Shown here one piece after another: positions 45,458 to 55,200 of a DNA stretch of 64,000 nt (within the stretch, counting starts at the first letter, position 1; the number at the start of each line of letters is the position of its first letter). The notes under the pieces were generated by a model, which was not told the origin of the DNA, did not search any database, and saw nothing but the letters and a program-made list of their open reading frames with translations. The position numbers and the translations under genes are program-made. This stretch comes from FEN-1297 sp021817845 (GTDB lineage Bacteria > Bacteroidota > Ignavibacteria > Ignavibacteriales > Ignavibacteriaceae). The stretch covers positions 1-64,000 of the forward strand of contig JAKAFW010000017.1 in NCBI GenBank assembly GCA_021817845.1, written 5' to 3'.

Positions 45458-47251
45458 ATGGAAAAGAATTTTATAAAATATTGCAAGCTATCATTATTTT
45501 CAATCATTGTTTTATTAGTTTTTGCTGCGCCGGTTATGCCTCAGATAATCGGACAACAGGGACATGTAAAAATTAAATCATACTCATCACTGGATAAGGT
45601 AAGGGTAGGCAGTCAATTTCAGATTGCGGTAAAAGCTGATGTTGATGATTCATGGCATATAAATTCAGATAAACCAAACGAAGATTATTTAATCCCGACG
45701 AAAATTTCGATAGATACATCGAATGGATTTAAACTTCAAAGTGTTATCTATCCAAAAGCAAACAATATTAAACTTAGCTTTTCGGAGAAACCTCTTTCGG
45801 TTTGGGAAGGAGAAATCTTTTTTACAGGCACTGTGTATGTGCCCCAAAATTTAACACCCGGAAATTATCCGCTTTTAGTAAAATTAGAATATCAGTCATG
45901 TAATAATCAAACTTGCTCTCCTCCAGTTTCGGCTGAAGACACATTGATAGTTAACGTAACAAATTCCAATATAACCCCGGCTAAAATCAACCTGGATATT
46001 TTTAATAATTTAAATCTTAAAGACGAACCTGAAATTAAAAATGCTCAACCAACTGATGCTATCTCATCTACTTTAGCTTCAAGCGGATTATTGTTAAGCT
46101 TATTATTTGTCTTTGTAGGAGGATTAGCTCTGAATCTTACTCCTTGTGTATATCCTTTAATCCCAATCACCATCGGCTTCTTTGGTGGACAAAGCGAGGG
46201 AAGTACAAAAAGACTTTTTTTAATGGGGTTATTATTCGTAGTAGGAATGGCGCTAACTTATTCGGTAATAGGGGTTGTTACTGCATTGAGCGGTGCCGTA
46301 TTTGGTTCGCTATTACAAAATATGTGGGTCATTATTTCCATTTCATTAATCTTCGTGATTTTATCTTTAAGCATGTTTGGGCTTTATGAAATTCAAATGC
46401 CAAACAGTTTAGTAGCAAAAGCTGGCGGAGCAAAAAACGGTTATTATGGTGCATTCTTTATGGGCCTAACTATGGGCATTGTAGCAGCTCCTTGCATCGG
46501 TCCTTTTGTGCTTGGACTTGTAACATTTGTCGCAGCAAAAGGAGATCCTTTCTACGGATTCTTAATGTTCTTTGTTTTAGCTCTCGGATTAGGTTTCCCT
46601 TATCTTTTACTTGCAATATTTTCTGGAAAAATTAAAAAACTTCCTCGCTCCGGTGTTTGGATGGAATCCGTAAAACATATTTTCGGATTGATTCTTCTCG
46701 GAATGGCTCTTTATTTTATTCTCCCGCTTCTGCCGAAGAATATTTCCGGTTACATTCTTCCGGTATTTTTTATTATTGCTGCGCTTTATATTCTAATTTT
46801 TGATAAGTTGGCTAATAATATTAAAGGCTTCAGAATTTTCAAGATTACATTTTCAATCATACTAATTGCAGTTGCTGCTTATGCATTAATACCTGAAAAG
46901 AAAAATTCAATTGAATGGAAATCATATTCGGAAAATTCCTTATCGAAAAGTACCTCATCAAACAAAGGGGCAATAATCGATTTCTACGCAGACTGGTGCA
47001 TACCATGTAAAGAATTAGACGCATCAACTTTTTCCAATCCAAAAGTTATTGAAGAATCTAAAAACTTCATTACATTAAAAGCCAACATGACGAAAACTCT
47101 TTCACCTGATGTCGAACAACTGCGGGATAAATATAAAATTGTCGGAGTTCCCACAATTCTTATCCTAAATTCTGAAGGTAAAGAAATTCAAAGAATAACA
47201 GGATTCGTCAATGCAAAAGAATTTTCTGAAATGCTAAAGAAAGTCGAATGA
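45458..47251 (+). CDS. dsbD: Thiol:disulfide interchange protein DsbD
   Basis: 597 residues, all three domains. It has a signal peptide and a periplasmic DsbD-alpha domain (about 35-170) whose cysteines are in YQSCNNQTCSPPV; then eight helices with LNLTPCVYPLIPITIGFFGG and GIVAAPCIGPFVLGLVTFVA carrying the membrane cysteine pair; then a thioredoxin domain with FYADWCIPCKELDAS. It moves reducing power from cytoplasmic thioredoxin to the periplasm, which fits a cell making c-type cytochromes. It follows nadE by 30 bp. Confidence 0.95.
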   Translation: MEKNFIKYCKLSLFSIIVLLVFAAPVMPQIIGQQGHVKIKSYSSLDKVRVGSQFQIAVKADVDDSWHINSDKPNEDYLIPTKISIDTSNGFKLQSVIYPKANNIKLSFSEKPLSVWEGEIFFTGTVYVPQNLTPGNYPLLVKLEYQSCNNQTCSPPVSAEDTLIVNVTNSNITPAKINLDIFNNLNLKDEPEIKNAQPTDAISSTLASSGLLLSLLFVFVGGLALNLTPCVYPLIPITIGFFGGQSEGSTKRLFLMGLLFVVGMALTYSVIGVVTALSGAVFGSLLQNMWVIISISLIFVILSLSMFGLYEIQMPNSLVAKAGGAKNGYYGAFFMGLTMGIVAAPCIGPFVLGLVTFVAAKGDPFYGFLMFFVLALGLGFPYLLLAIFSGKIKKLPRSGVWMESVKHIFGLILLGMALYFILPLLPKNISGYILPVFFIIAALYILIFDKLANNIKGFRIFKITFSIILIAVAAYALIPEKKNSIEWKSYSENSLSKSTSSNKGAIIDFYADWCIPCKELDASTFSNPKVIEESKNFITLKANMTKTLSPDVEQLRDKYKIVGVPTILILNSEGKEIQRITGFVNAKEFSEMLKKVE

Positions 47252-47325
47252 GTAAAATCGTCTTGCTTATGTTTATAGTTTTTTCCATATTTAGGTAAAC
47301 ATTTGTTTACTATATTATAATTCAT

Positions 47326-47435
47326 GTTACGCAGACAATTTCAAGTATAATGGAAGTGAAGTGCAAAACCTCCGAGGTTTAGGAAAACCTCGGAGGTTTC
47401 TCATTATGTAATAATAACCTTTTACGTAAGGTGAC
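47326..47435. repeat. 110-bp mosaic intergenic repeat, type A core, full copy
   Basis: It starts GTTACGCAGACAATTTCAAG and ends TTTACGTAAGGTGAC. The perfect 12-bp stem CCTCCGAGGTTT / AAACCTCGGAGG surrounds AGGA. It is the same length as the 12077-12186 copy. It lies in the spacer between dsbD and dinB and may act as a terminator hairpin. Confidence 0.88.
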
Positions 47436-47494
47436 TTATAATATATAAAACCCATTTTCAATAGCTAAATCAATAGAAATTTACGGTTTTTACA

Positions 47495-48637
47495 ATGAAA
47501 ACGATTTTTCATCTTGATATGGATGCCTTCTTCGTTTCGGTTGAACGAGTTCTCGATCCTTCATTGGAAGGTAAGCCGGTAATTGTCGGCGGTGATCCTC
47601 GTGGCAGGGGGGTGGTTGCGGCATGCAGTTATGAAGCCCGTAAGTTTGGTCTGCAATCCGGTATGCCGGTTAGAACGGCTTTTCGTTTATGCCCGCACGG
47701 AATTTACCTTCACGGGCATGGAAAGGAATACGAACGCTACTCCAATATTGTAAAGAAATTCTTAGAAAATTATTTTCCAATGGTGCAGCAAGCATCAATT
47801 GATGAGTTTTATCTTGATTTTACCGGCTGCGAAATAATATACGGAACCGCTCTTTTATTCGCCCAAAAAGTCCAATCGGAAATTTGGCAGCAGTTTGCTT
47901 TACCATGTTCAATCGGGATTGCATCCAATAAAACTATAGCCAAGATCGCATCTGATTATAAAAAACCTAAAGGTATAACGCTGGTAGCTCAAGGCAAAGA
48001 AAAAGAATTTTTGGCTCCTCTTCCCATCGAAAAAATACCCGGTATCGGTAAAAAAACTTTTCCGTTGCTTCATGCATGCGGCTTTAAGACTGTAGGTGAT
48101 ATTGCAAACTCATCGCCGGATTATCTTTCGGTTCTCCTCGGCAAGTTCGGTAATGAACTTTGGGAGAAAGCCAACGGGCACGGAAATGATATTCTTACAA
48201 TTGAACGTGAGAGAAAAAGTATCTCTAAGGAAACTACATTCGAGGCAGATATAGTTAATAAAACAAAAATTGAGACAAAGCTCTTTGAACTTGCAGGCAA
48301 AGCGTCTCAGCTTTTGCGAGATGAAAATTTGCAGACGTCAACTGTTTCAATCAAACTGCGCTATTCGGATTTTGTTACTGTAACAAGAGCCAGGACAATT
48401 ATTCCTACCGATGACGACAAAACGGTTTTTGATATTGCTGTCGATCTCTTTCGCAAGGCATTTATACGCCGGGTAGGCATCAGACTTATTGGGATTCATC
48501 TTAGCAAGCTGAACCATTTTGGCGAGCAGGAAGTTTTATTTGAAGATGAGAATGTAATCCGCAAGAGGATGCTGCGTGCCGTAATGAAGATACGCGACAA
48601 ATACGGCTATCAGGCAATTCATATCGGAAAAACTTAG
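47495..48637 (+). CDS. dinB: DNA polymerase IV (Y-family)
   Basis: 380 residues. Catalytic acidic residues are in FHLDMDAFFVSVERVLDPSL and ASIDEFYLDFTGC; the palm-finger block VVAACSYEARKFGLQSGMP, the thumb helix-hairpin LPIEKIPGIGKKTF and a little-finger domain (about 240-360) are complete. It bypasses DNA damage with low fidelity. The C-terminus is short and no clear beta-clamp motif is seen. It is followed 9 bp later by a broken dnaE-like gene, so it was once part of a translesion cassette. Confidence 0.94.
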   Translation: MKTIFHLDMDAFFVSVERVLDPSLEGKPVIVGGDPRGRGVVAACSYEARKFGLQSGMPVRTAFRLCPHGIYLHGHGKEYERYSNIVKKFLENYFPMVQQASIDEFYLDFTGCEIIYGTALLFAQKVQSEIWQQFALPCSIGIASNKTIAKIASDYKKPKGITLVAQGKEKEFLAPLPIEKIPGIGKKTFPLLHACGFKTVGDIANSSPDYLSVLLGKFGNELWEKANGHGNDILTIERERKSISKETTFEADIVNKTKIETKLFELAGKASQLLRDENLQTSTVSIKLRYSDFVTVTRARTIIPTDDDKTVFDIAVDLFRKAFIRRVGIRLIGIHLSKLNHFGEQEVLFEDENVIRKRMLRAVMKIRDKYGYQAIHIGKT

Positions 48638-48646
48638 GAGTTTATA

Positions 48647-49140
48647 ATGTCCTCTTTACATGCTCATTCAAACCATTCTCTTTTGGAGGGGACTATTCCG
48701 GTAGAAGATCTAATTTTATTTGCAAAAATATCGGGGAGCAGGTATGCCGCACTTACAGATACAAATTCGATGCACGGATTAATTCAATTTGCCAAATTAG
48801 CGAAGGAACAGAACATCAAACCTTTGCTGGGAGTCTAGATTGATGATCCCAACGATAAAAATCTTAATGCTATCTTTATTGCAAAAAATAATGAAGGATA
48901 CTCACTATAATTACCCAATCTAAAATAACAGACTATGTTGCGTTGGAGTTTGCAAAGAATAAAGGAATCGGATTAACAATAACCCAGCCGGATATGTATT
49001 CTGTGGAAGATATCGGTTTGATTAAAATTGATTTATTAAGCCAACGTTCTCTTGGGGTTATTAAAGACGCCATGAATGAAGTTAATAATAATCATAAAAC
49101 TTCCCGTGATAGCGTAATTGTGCTGCAATTAAATCAGTAG
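48647..49140 (+). pseudogene. DnaE-type DNA polymerase III alpha relic
   Basis: The first 63 codons give the PHP domain start (SLHAHSNHSLLEGTIPVEDL, YAALTDTNSMHGLIQFAKLA, KPLLGV), then an in-frame TAG at 48836. The frame goes on as IDDPNDKNLNAIFIAKNNEG before more stops. From about 48910 another frame reads ITQSKITDYVALEFAKNKGI and ITQPDMYSVEDIGLIKIDLL then SQRSLGVI, which belongs to the polymerase core several hundred residues further on. The middle and the whole C-terminal part are missing, so no polymerase is made. The VEDIGLIKIDLL wording suits the error-prone DnaE class often paired with Y-family polymerases, and dinB stands 9 bp upstream. Confidence 0.85.
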
Positions 49141-49151
49141 TAATGCCAATG

Positions 49152-49224
49152 TAGGATAATTCAAACATAATGAAAGTAAAAAGTAAAGCCTCCAGATTTA
49201 GAGAAATCCTGGAGGTTCCTTTCT
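49152..49224. repeat. Diverged type A mosaic repeat
   Basis: GGATAATTCAAACATAATGA aligns with the left half of the 110-bp family, and CCTCCAGATTTAGAGAAATCCTGGAGG is the core palindrome with changes that keep pairing. It lies between the dnaE relic and the convergent S9 peptidase, where the hairpin could end transcription from both sides. Confidence 0.65.
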
Positions 49225-49244
49225 ATCCTAAAATATTAGCTGCC

Positions 49245-51230
49245 TTATTTTAAGTATTTAACCATCCAGTTGATCCATCGTTTGAAGACATCCGTTGTTC
49301 TTACAATATCATGGGGGAAATGTGTATCAGCCGGATATGTGTAAAATTCTGTATGAACTCCGTTATCCTTCAAGGCGTGGTACATTTCATAGCTATTGAC
49401 AATGGGAACATTGGGGTCGCCTGCATCGCCCATTATAAGGGTAGGTGCTTTAACAAATTTTGCGTAGACAATTGGGGACTGATCTCTCCAGATATCCCAA
49501 TATTCCTTACTCCAGGGTGAGCCGCCGAAAAAGTAAAGATCACCGGTTTGGTAATAAGCTATTGTATAATCCATTACCCAATCATTAAGAGCCGCACCTT
49601 CAACAGCGGCTTTCCATTTAGAAGGATAATAACCATTTAACCATGAAGTCATATACCCACCATATGACCAGCCGGAAATACCGATCCGGTTTGTGTCGAT
49701 TACTCCCACCTGTTCAACCTTCTTAAGGCCTGCCATTACATCTTTGCCCGGCCCTTCTCCTGTATTTCTAAAAATTGCATGTTGGTATGCATCACCAAGA
49801 TTAGTACTTCCTCTGTAATTTGGTTGAAAGACAAAGAAACCTTCTGCTGCAATAAGCTGAGGAAGAGCTGAAAACGCCTCTGTAGAAGCACCCTCCGGTC
49901 CACCATGAATAACTAATACCAAGGGATATTTTGTGCCAGGCTTGTAGTCAACTGGATAGTTTAACACACCGTCTTCGTTAAATCCGTCAGGACCTTTCCA
50001 TGAAATATTTTCGGTTTTACTTAAAGAAAGACTATCAACAAAAATATTAAGATTAGTTAGTTGTTTTGGATTTGCATTAAGTGAAGTCATTACATACAAC
50101 TCCATAGGATGATAAGCGGTAGAACCGGTGAATGCAATAACGCCATTTTTAGAAATAGTGATATCACCTTCGATATTTACATTTTCGAGGTCAAGCATTT
50201 TTGGATGTCCTTCTAAAGACTGGTTCCATATTACCGACCGGGTGCCTTTTTCGCCTGTGAATAAAAGACTTTTACCATCAGGAAGCCAGATGTAGCTGTT
50301 TATATTACGCGCAAGCTCTTTGGTGATATCGAAAATTTTATTATTAATATCAGCATAGACAGCATTCCCGTTATTCTGATCGCCATTTCGCGGACGCATA
50401 AATGTAAGCGTATTAGTAATTGGATTGTATTGAGGCTTGCTTGCTCCTTCATCTTGAATGACTGTTTGAGTATTACCGCCGTTAGTATCAACTTTAGCGA
50501 TGGTACAATGCCAAGCATTTCCTTCCCATACATTGGGGAAAAGCTGAAAAGAAATAGTACTGCCGTCGCGACTCCATTCAAGCGGCGAGATTGTTTCTTG
50601 ATCGGTGCAAAGACTTTGAGTTCCTTTAGTTAATTGTCTCGCCTTGCCTCCTTTAGATGAAACAATCCAGAGGTGCCAAGGTTGAAGAGCTGCGCGCACC
50701 ATATAATTATTATCTGTTACTTTAAAAGCGTCTTCGTGATGTTTAATTTCTTTTGGGTTGGGGATTGTATCCTGGGCAACGTAGGCAATATTTTTCCCAT
50801 CCGGGCTCCACGAATATTCGGTTACACCTGTTTTCGAATCTGTAATACACTGAGGATCTCCGCCATTCATGGGCATGACAAAAATCTGTGTCTCTTTTGA
50901 TCCGGAATCGCTTGCTATAAAACCGAGACTTCCTCCGTCGGGCGACCAACTTAGTTTAGATATTTTTTCTCGCTTATATGTAATTGTTCTCAGTGATCCG
51001 TCCGCAACATTTACAAGATCTATTTCTTGATCACTTTTATCATTTTCCCAATCCGGTTTTGAAACTATGATTGCAATTTGGCTACCATCGGGCGAAATAG
51101 CCGGACTTGATAAATTTACTAACTTCTGTAAATCCTTAAGTTTGAATGAAGTTTTAGCTGATTGTGCCGGTACGTTACTATATATAGCAACCGTAAAAAA
51201 AATGATGATTGAAAGAATTATTGATTTCAT
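49245..51230 (-). CDS. S9-family serine peptidase (acylaminoacyl/dipeptidyl type), exported
   Basis: 661 residues. It has a signal peptide (IILSIIIFFTVAIYSNVPAQ), an N-terminal beta-propeller (about 40-390) with repeated SPDGKxIAY-like blades, then an alpha/beta-hydrolase domain. Catalytic serine is in IGISGWSYGGYMTSW, aspartate in IMGDAGDPNVPIVNSYEMYH, and histidine in YPADTHFPHD; LVIHGGPEGAS forms the oxyanion side. It cleaves short peptides in the periplasm or outside. Monocistronic, minus strand. Confidence 0.92.
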   Translation of the reverse strand: MKSIILSIIIFFTVAIYSNVPAQSAKTSFKLKDLQKLVNLSSPAISPDGSQIAIIVSKPDWENDKSDQEIDLVNVADGSLRTITYKREKISKLSWSPDGGSLGFIASDSGSKETQIFVMPMNGGDPQCITDSKTGVTEYSWSPDGKNIAYVAQDTIPNPKEIKHHEDAFKVTDNNYMVRAALQPWHLWIVSSKGGKARQLTKGTQSLCTDQETISPLEWSRDGSTISFQLFPNVWEGNAWHCTIAKVDTNGGNTQTVIQDEGASKPQYNPITNTLTFMRPRNGDQNNGNAVYADINNKIFDITKELARNINSYIWLPDGKSLLFTGEKGTRSVIWNQSLEGHPKMLDLENVNIEGDITISKNGVIAFTGSTAYHPMELYVMTSLNANPKQLTNLNIFVDSLSLSKTENISWKGPDGFNEDGVLNYPVDYKPGTKYPLVLVIHGGPEGASTEAFSALPQLIAAEGFFVFQPNYRGSTNLGDAYQHAIFRNTGEGPGKDVMAGLKKVEQVGVIDTNRIGISGWSYGGYMTSWLNGYYPSKWKAAVEGAALNDWVMDYTIAYYQTGDLYFFGGSPWSKEYWDIWRDQSPIVYAKFVKAPTLIMGDAGDPNVPIVNSYEMYHALKDNGVHTEFYTYPADTHFPHDIVRTTDVFKRWINWMVKYLK

Positions 51231-51576
51231 ATAACGACCTATATTTTTTTGTTTGTAAATTTATCTAATACTTAAGATAAAACAATAAACAAATTTAGTT
51301 TAGCAAAATTGCGTTTTAAAAAGTTAAGTAATATTTTTTGTATGAAAATAACATTTCAGCTGTAAGTAATTATAATTTAATAAAACTCAATCACACGGAG
51401 GGATTCATGTTGATGAATTTATTATTAGTGATAATCTTCACAAAGAATTCACAATATTAAAAAACAATAAACATTTGCTTCAATCTTGGAATTAATAATA
51501 TTATTTTTTAAATTATTGAAACCCTGCAATGCGAACAGGGATCCAAATAAAATTATTAATCATCCGGAGTTATATT
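51231..51576. other. 346-bp divergent promoter region with a mini open frame
   Basis: Between the S9 peptidase (minus) and a lipoprotein gene (plus). It is AT-rich. CACGGAGGGATTC precedes ATG 51407, which opens only 17 codons (MLMNLLLVIIFTKNSQY) before TAA at 51458-51460. This could be a leader peptide or the start of a lost gene. Nothing else is recognised. Confidence 0.45.
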
Positions 51577-52029
51577 ATGAAGGTAATGCTTCTATTCGTA
51601 ACTGTTATTCTTTTTATAGGAATATCAGGTTGTTCTTCAAACAAAAAAATAATAAATGAAAAGGCAGTAATTCCGCCCGGTCTGTGCAGGATAAACGCTG
51701 AAGTTATAAAAATTGATTCTACTTTATTGGGTGGTATTAGTAATGATCCTTGTGCCAAAGCACCATGTATAGCATGGATCAAAGTCAAGAATATTATTGG
51801 GTACGGGGCTGGTTCAGCAACAGTGAAAAAGGGCGACACATTAAAAACTAAATTCGCTTTCACTTTAAATCCGACTACTAAGGAAACATTTCCAACGTTA
51901 AAAGAACAACTTCCAGGGTTAAGTGAGGGTTCATCATTTGTTGCCGATATCCAACTTCTACCTTCGGATCCGTCAAGTATGAAAAAAGAAAAACTTTACT
52001 TAGTGTACGGATATAAAAAAACGAAATAG
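51577..52029 (+). CDS. Lipoprotein of unknown function
   Basis: 150 residues. The signal peptide MLLFVTVILFIGISGC ends in a lipobox (ISGC), so it is a lipid-anchored protein. The mature part has two cysteines in NDPCAKAPCIAWIKVKNIIG and a beta-rich body (GSATVKKGDTLKTKFAFTLN). ATG 51577 with CCGGAG 7 nt upstream is preferred to ATG 51529. No family is recognised. It is 28 bp before the BNR-repeat gene, so the two may be co-transcribed. Confidence 0.78.
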   Translation: MKVMLLFVTVILFIGISGCSSNKKIINEKAVIPPGLCRINAEVIKIDSTLLGGISNDPCAKAPCIAWIKVKNIIGYGAGSATVKKGDTLKTKFAFTLNPTTKETFPTLKEQLPGLSEGSSFVADIQLLPSDPSSMKKEKLYLVYGYKKTK

Positions 52030-52057
52030 AATTATTAACTAAAATCAAAGGAAAGAT

Positions 52058-54829
52058 ATGAATAGAAAAATGTTATACATTTTGTTAGCTTGTGCTGTGT
52101 TATTAGGGGCATCAAGAATATTTTCTCAAAGTCTCGTAAAGACAAATTCAAATAATTCATTTCCCGGATTTAATCGGATGCCGGTAACTAAGGAAGATTT
52201 GACATCGCGCAGGAAGTGGGAGTTTATGCGATTAAGAGATCCATACACAAATACAATTCCGGCTAATATTTCCACACTGGAGAGGTTATATGCAAAAAAT
52301 TTGCCGAATGATAAAATGATGAGACTCCAAAAAGGTACTCAAATTGTTAATTCAAATCCCTGGACATATAGAGGTCCTTATAATCAAGGAGGCAGGTCCA
52401 GAGCACTTGCGGTGGATGTTAATAATCCAAATATCGTTTTAGCTGGAGGAGCTACCGGCGGTATGTGGCGGTCAACGGATAACGGACAAAGCTGGGTTAA
52501 GGTTACGCCCGCCCAGGATACTGTTCAAACAGTTACTTGTATCGTCCAGGATACAAGAAGCGGAAAAACTAACAACTGGTATTATGGCACTGGTGAATAT
52601 GCATCTAATTTAGAATTACCAGACAACGGCGCAGGATTCGTTACATTTTTAGGCGGCGGAGTTTACAAATCTACCGATGATGGAATTACATGGTCAAGAT
52701 TATCCTCAACTTCTTCCGGCTATGTGCCGACTTTAGTTAACCGGTTCCAGATAGTTTGGAATATTGCAGTTGATACCTCCAATATGTCTCAGGATATTGT
52801 TTATGCTGCTGTTCTGGATGGAATATATAGATCAAGCGACGGCGGTGCAAATTGGAGTTTGGTCCTTAGTGACAGAGATACCGCTAATACTAATTTATCT
52901 ATCTATTCGAATGTGGCTGTTACCAGTCATGGTGATGTTTATGCTGCTCTTAGCAATGGAAAGTCTCAAGGTATTTGGCATTCGCCTGACGGAATAAATT
53001 GGACTGATATTACTCCCACAGCTATGCCTGCAGCTTATGGCAGGATAGTCATCGCAAGCGCGCCTACTAACGCAAATGTTTTATATGTTTTAGCTAATAC
53101 TCCCGGAAGCGGAAATTCGGGTTCCCCGGATAATGGTACAGGCGACTATCATACTCTCTTAAAATATAGTGCTTCCTCTAATCAATGGACTGATCTAACA
53201 AACAGCCTGCCTGCCTGGAGCGGAAACGTCGGAGGATATTCTTCTCAGAACGGTTACGATATGGTCATTAAAGTTAGTCCGGCAGATTCTAATTTTGTAA
53301 TTATTGGTGGGACTAATTTATATAGAACCACTGATGGCTTTGCTACTAAATTAGACTCTACAAATTGGGTTGGCGGTTATTCGACAAATAATGATGTCTC
53401 GTCGTATACGAATCAACATCCTGATGAACATGATCTTTACTATTTACCGTCAAATCCCAAAATTGTTTATTCCGCTAATGACGGCGGTCTTAGTTATACT
53501 ACTGATATTACTGCTAACCAAGTAAATTGGACAAGCATGGATAATGGATTCTCCACAACACAATTTTATTCAGTTGCGCTGGATCATGCTACGGCTAATT
53601 CTCCATTAATTGTCGGCGGGATGCAAGATAACGGAAACATGATGGATACCACGCTAACCGGGAATTCAAGCTGGATTGTCCTACCTTATGGCGGTGATGG
53701 ATGTATCTCTGCAGTAGCAGACAGCGGTAATTATATCTACTTCGCAACTCAAAACGGAAATATCATGGAAGCGAGATTATCCGACCAGCAAGGTGCTTTA
53801 ATAAAACCTGCTGGCGCTAGCGGATACCTTTTTGTTACCCCCTATGTGCTAGATCCTGCCAATACAAATATTATGTATTTAGCTGCTGGAACAAATATTT
53901 GGAGAAACACTAATCTATTAAGTATACCTATCGGGACTGACTCCGCGACATCTACAAATTGGACTGATTTTAGTAGCTTCGATACAACTGCCAATGTCAC
54001 TGCTTTAGCTGTGTCTACTCAACCAGCTCACGTTTTGTATTATGGTACTGACGGGGGTACTGTATTTAAGGTTCTTAATACAGATCAAGGGATTCCTACT
54101 TCTCAGAATATTACTTCCAATACATTTCCTTCAGGATTTGTGAGCAGCATAGCTGTTGATCCTCAAAATGCAAATAATGTTTTAGTTGCATTTTCGAATT
54201 ACAATATTTTAAGTATATTCTCTACTACTGACGGAGGAGTATCATGGAATGCAGTATCGGGTAATCTAGAGCAAAATCCAGATGGCAGCGGTAATGGTCC
54301 CTCGGTTCGTTCAGTAAGAATTTTGAATTTGAACGGAAGTAAGATCTATTACGCCGGGACGAGTACAGGACTTTATGCAGCTACTACATTAAACGGAATG
54401 TCTACTACATGGGTTCAGCAAGGTACTGACAATATTGGTATGATCGATGCAGAAACAATCGATACAAGAGATTTAGACGGAACTGTTGCAGTCGGAACTT
54501 TTGGAAACGGTGTATATAGTACTCAATTTAGTATAACGGGAATACAAGAAGTGAAAAACATTCCGCAGACTTATTCACTTTTGCAGAATTATCCTAATCC
54601 ATTTAATCCGACAACCACTATTACTTATCAGTTGCCAAAGACGGAAAATATAAAGCTGAATATTTATAATATATTGGGTGAAGAAGTGAAAACTCTTATA
54701 GACAGGAATGAATCCGCAGGAATTTACCATGTGAAATTTGACGGAAGTAACTTTGCAAGCGGAGTGTATTTCTATAGACTTCAAGCAGGTAACTTCATTG
54801 CGACGAAAAAATTGATACTATTGAAATGA
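52058..54829 (+). CDS. Secreted BNR/Asp-box repeat protein with type IX sorting domain
   Basis: 923 residues. After a signal peptide comes a beta-propeller body (about 100-820) with several Asp-box repeats: WRSTDNGQSWVKV, YKSTDDGITWSRLS, YRSSDGGANWSLVL and FSTTDGGVSWNAVS, as in sialidases and the VPS10/sortilin-like fold. No catalytic sialidase arginine triad is evident, so an enzyme role is not claimed. The end (about 838-923) is a type IX sorting domain: LLQNYPNPFNPTTTITYQLP to SGVYFYRLQ and KKLILLK. It is exported over the outer membrane, probably to bind a surface polymer. It is followed by a MITE-like element. Confidence 0.9.
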   Translation: MNRKMLYILLACAVLLGASRIFSQSLVKTNSNNSFPGFNRMPVTKEDLTSRRKWEFMRLRDPYTNTIPANISTLERLYAKNLPNDKMMRLQKGTQIVNSNPWTYRGPYNQGGRSRALAVDVNNPNIVLAGGATGGMWRSTDNGQSWVKVTPAQDTVQTVTCIVQDTRSGKTNNWYYGTGEYASNLELPDNGAGFVTFLGGGVYKSTDDGITWSRLSSTSSGYVPTLVNRFQIVWNIAVDTSNMSQDIVYAAVLDGIYRSSDGGANWSLVLSDRDTANTNLSIYSNVAVTSHGDVYAALSNGKSQGIWHSPDGINWTDITPTAMPAAYGRIVIASAPTNANVLYVLANTPGSGNSGSPDNGTGDYHTLLKYSASSNQWTDLTNSLPAWSGNVGGYSSQNGYDMVIKVSPADSNFVIIGGTNLYRTTDGFATKLDSTNWVGGYSTNNDVSSYTNQHPDEHDLYYLPSNPKIVYSANDGGLSYTTDITANQVNWTSMDNGFSTTQFYSVALDHATANSPLIVGGMQDNGNMMDTTLTGNSSWIVLPYGGDGCISAVADSGNYIYFATQNGNIMEARLSDQQGALIKPAGASGYLFVTPYVLDPANTNIMYLAAGTNIWRNTNLLSIPIGTDSATSTNWTDFSSFDTTANVTALAVSTQPAHVLYYGTDGGTVFKVLNTDQGIPTSQNITSNTFPSGFVSSIAVDPQNANNVLVAFSNYNILSIFSTTDGGVSWNAVSGNLEQNPDGSGNGPSVRSVRILNLNGSKIYYAGTSTGLYAATTLNGMSTTWVQQGTDNIGMIDAETIDTRDLDGTVAVGTFGNGVYSTQFSITGIQEVKNIPQTYSLLQNYPNPFNPTTTITYQLPKTENIKLNIYNILGEEVKTLIDRNESAGIYHVKFDGSNFASGVYFYRLQAGNFIATKKLILLK

Positions 54830-54840
54830 CCGTATATATA

Positions 54841-55119
54841 TAGGGCACTTCTAAAAACTATCTTTAATAAAAGTTTACCGCAGAGATCTACCTGACAGCA
54901 GGCAGGCGGAAAGAATACGCAACGTTCGCAGAGAAGCTGCCTACTGAGAGTGTTGCAGAACTCTCCTATTTAGTCTCGAACGTAAAGAGAGGTCTCAAAA
55001 CTGTCTAAAATGGGATTTCTCAGTCGAGTCCGCCGCGGCGGATCCTTCGAAATGACATCTGGGAGTTGTGCAACAGACTCTACCAGCAGGCAGGTATTGA
55101 AGCTTTTAGAAGTGCCCTA
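54841..55119. mobile_element. MITE-like element, long copy
   Basis: The ends TAGGGCACTTCTAAAAACT and AGCTTTTAGAAGTGCCCTA are 19-bp inverted repeats with one mismatch. The 279-bp body has no transposase frame. TA-rich sequence stands on both outer sides (TATATA left, TAG right), as expected for a TA-targeting (IS630/mariner-like) element, though the family is inferred. Inside are CAGGCAGG near both ends and CCGCCGCGGCGG (55030-55041), a perfect palindrome. It is related to the short copy at 22802-22887. Confidence 0.75.
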
Positions 55120-55139
55120 TAGTTATTTTGGTTAGATAT

Positions 55140-55168
55140 AAAAAAAGGTGGGAATTGCTTCCCACCTT
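55140..55168 (-). terminator. Intrinsic terminator after the cytochrome gene
   Basis: On the minus strand AAGGTGGGAA-GCAA-TTCCCACCTT (10-bp perfect stem) is followed by TTTTT. It stands 33 bp after the stop of the multihaem cytochrome. Confidence 0.9.
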
Positions 55169-55200
55169 ATTCGGGGTCAGAATGATGAAATAAGGGTCGG

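Noticed and set aside
52058..54829. Calling the BNR-repeat protein a sialidase
   Set aside because: Asp-boxes occur in many propellers. The arginine triad and catalytic tyrosine/glutamate pattern of sialidases was not recognised.
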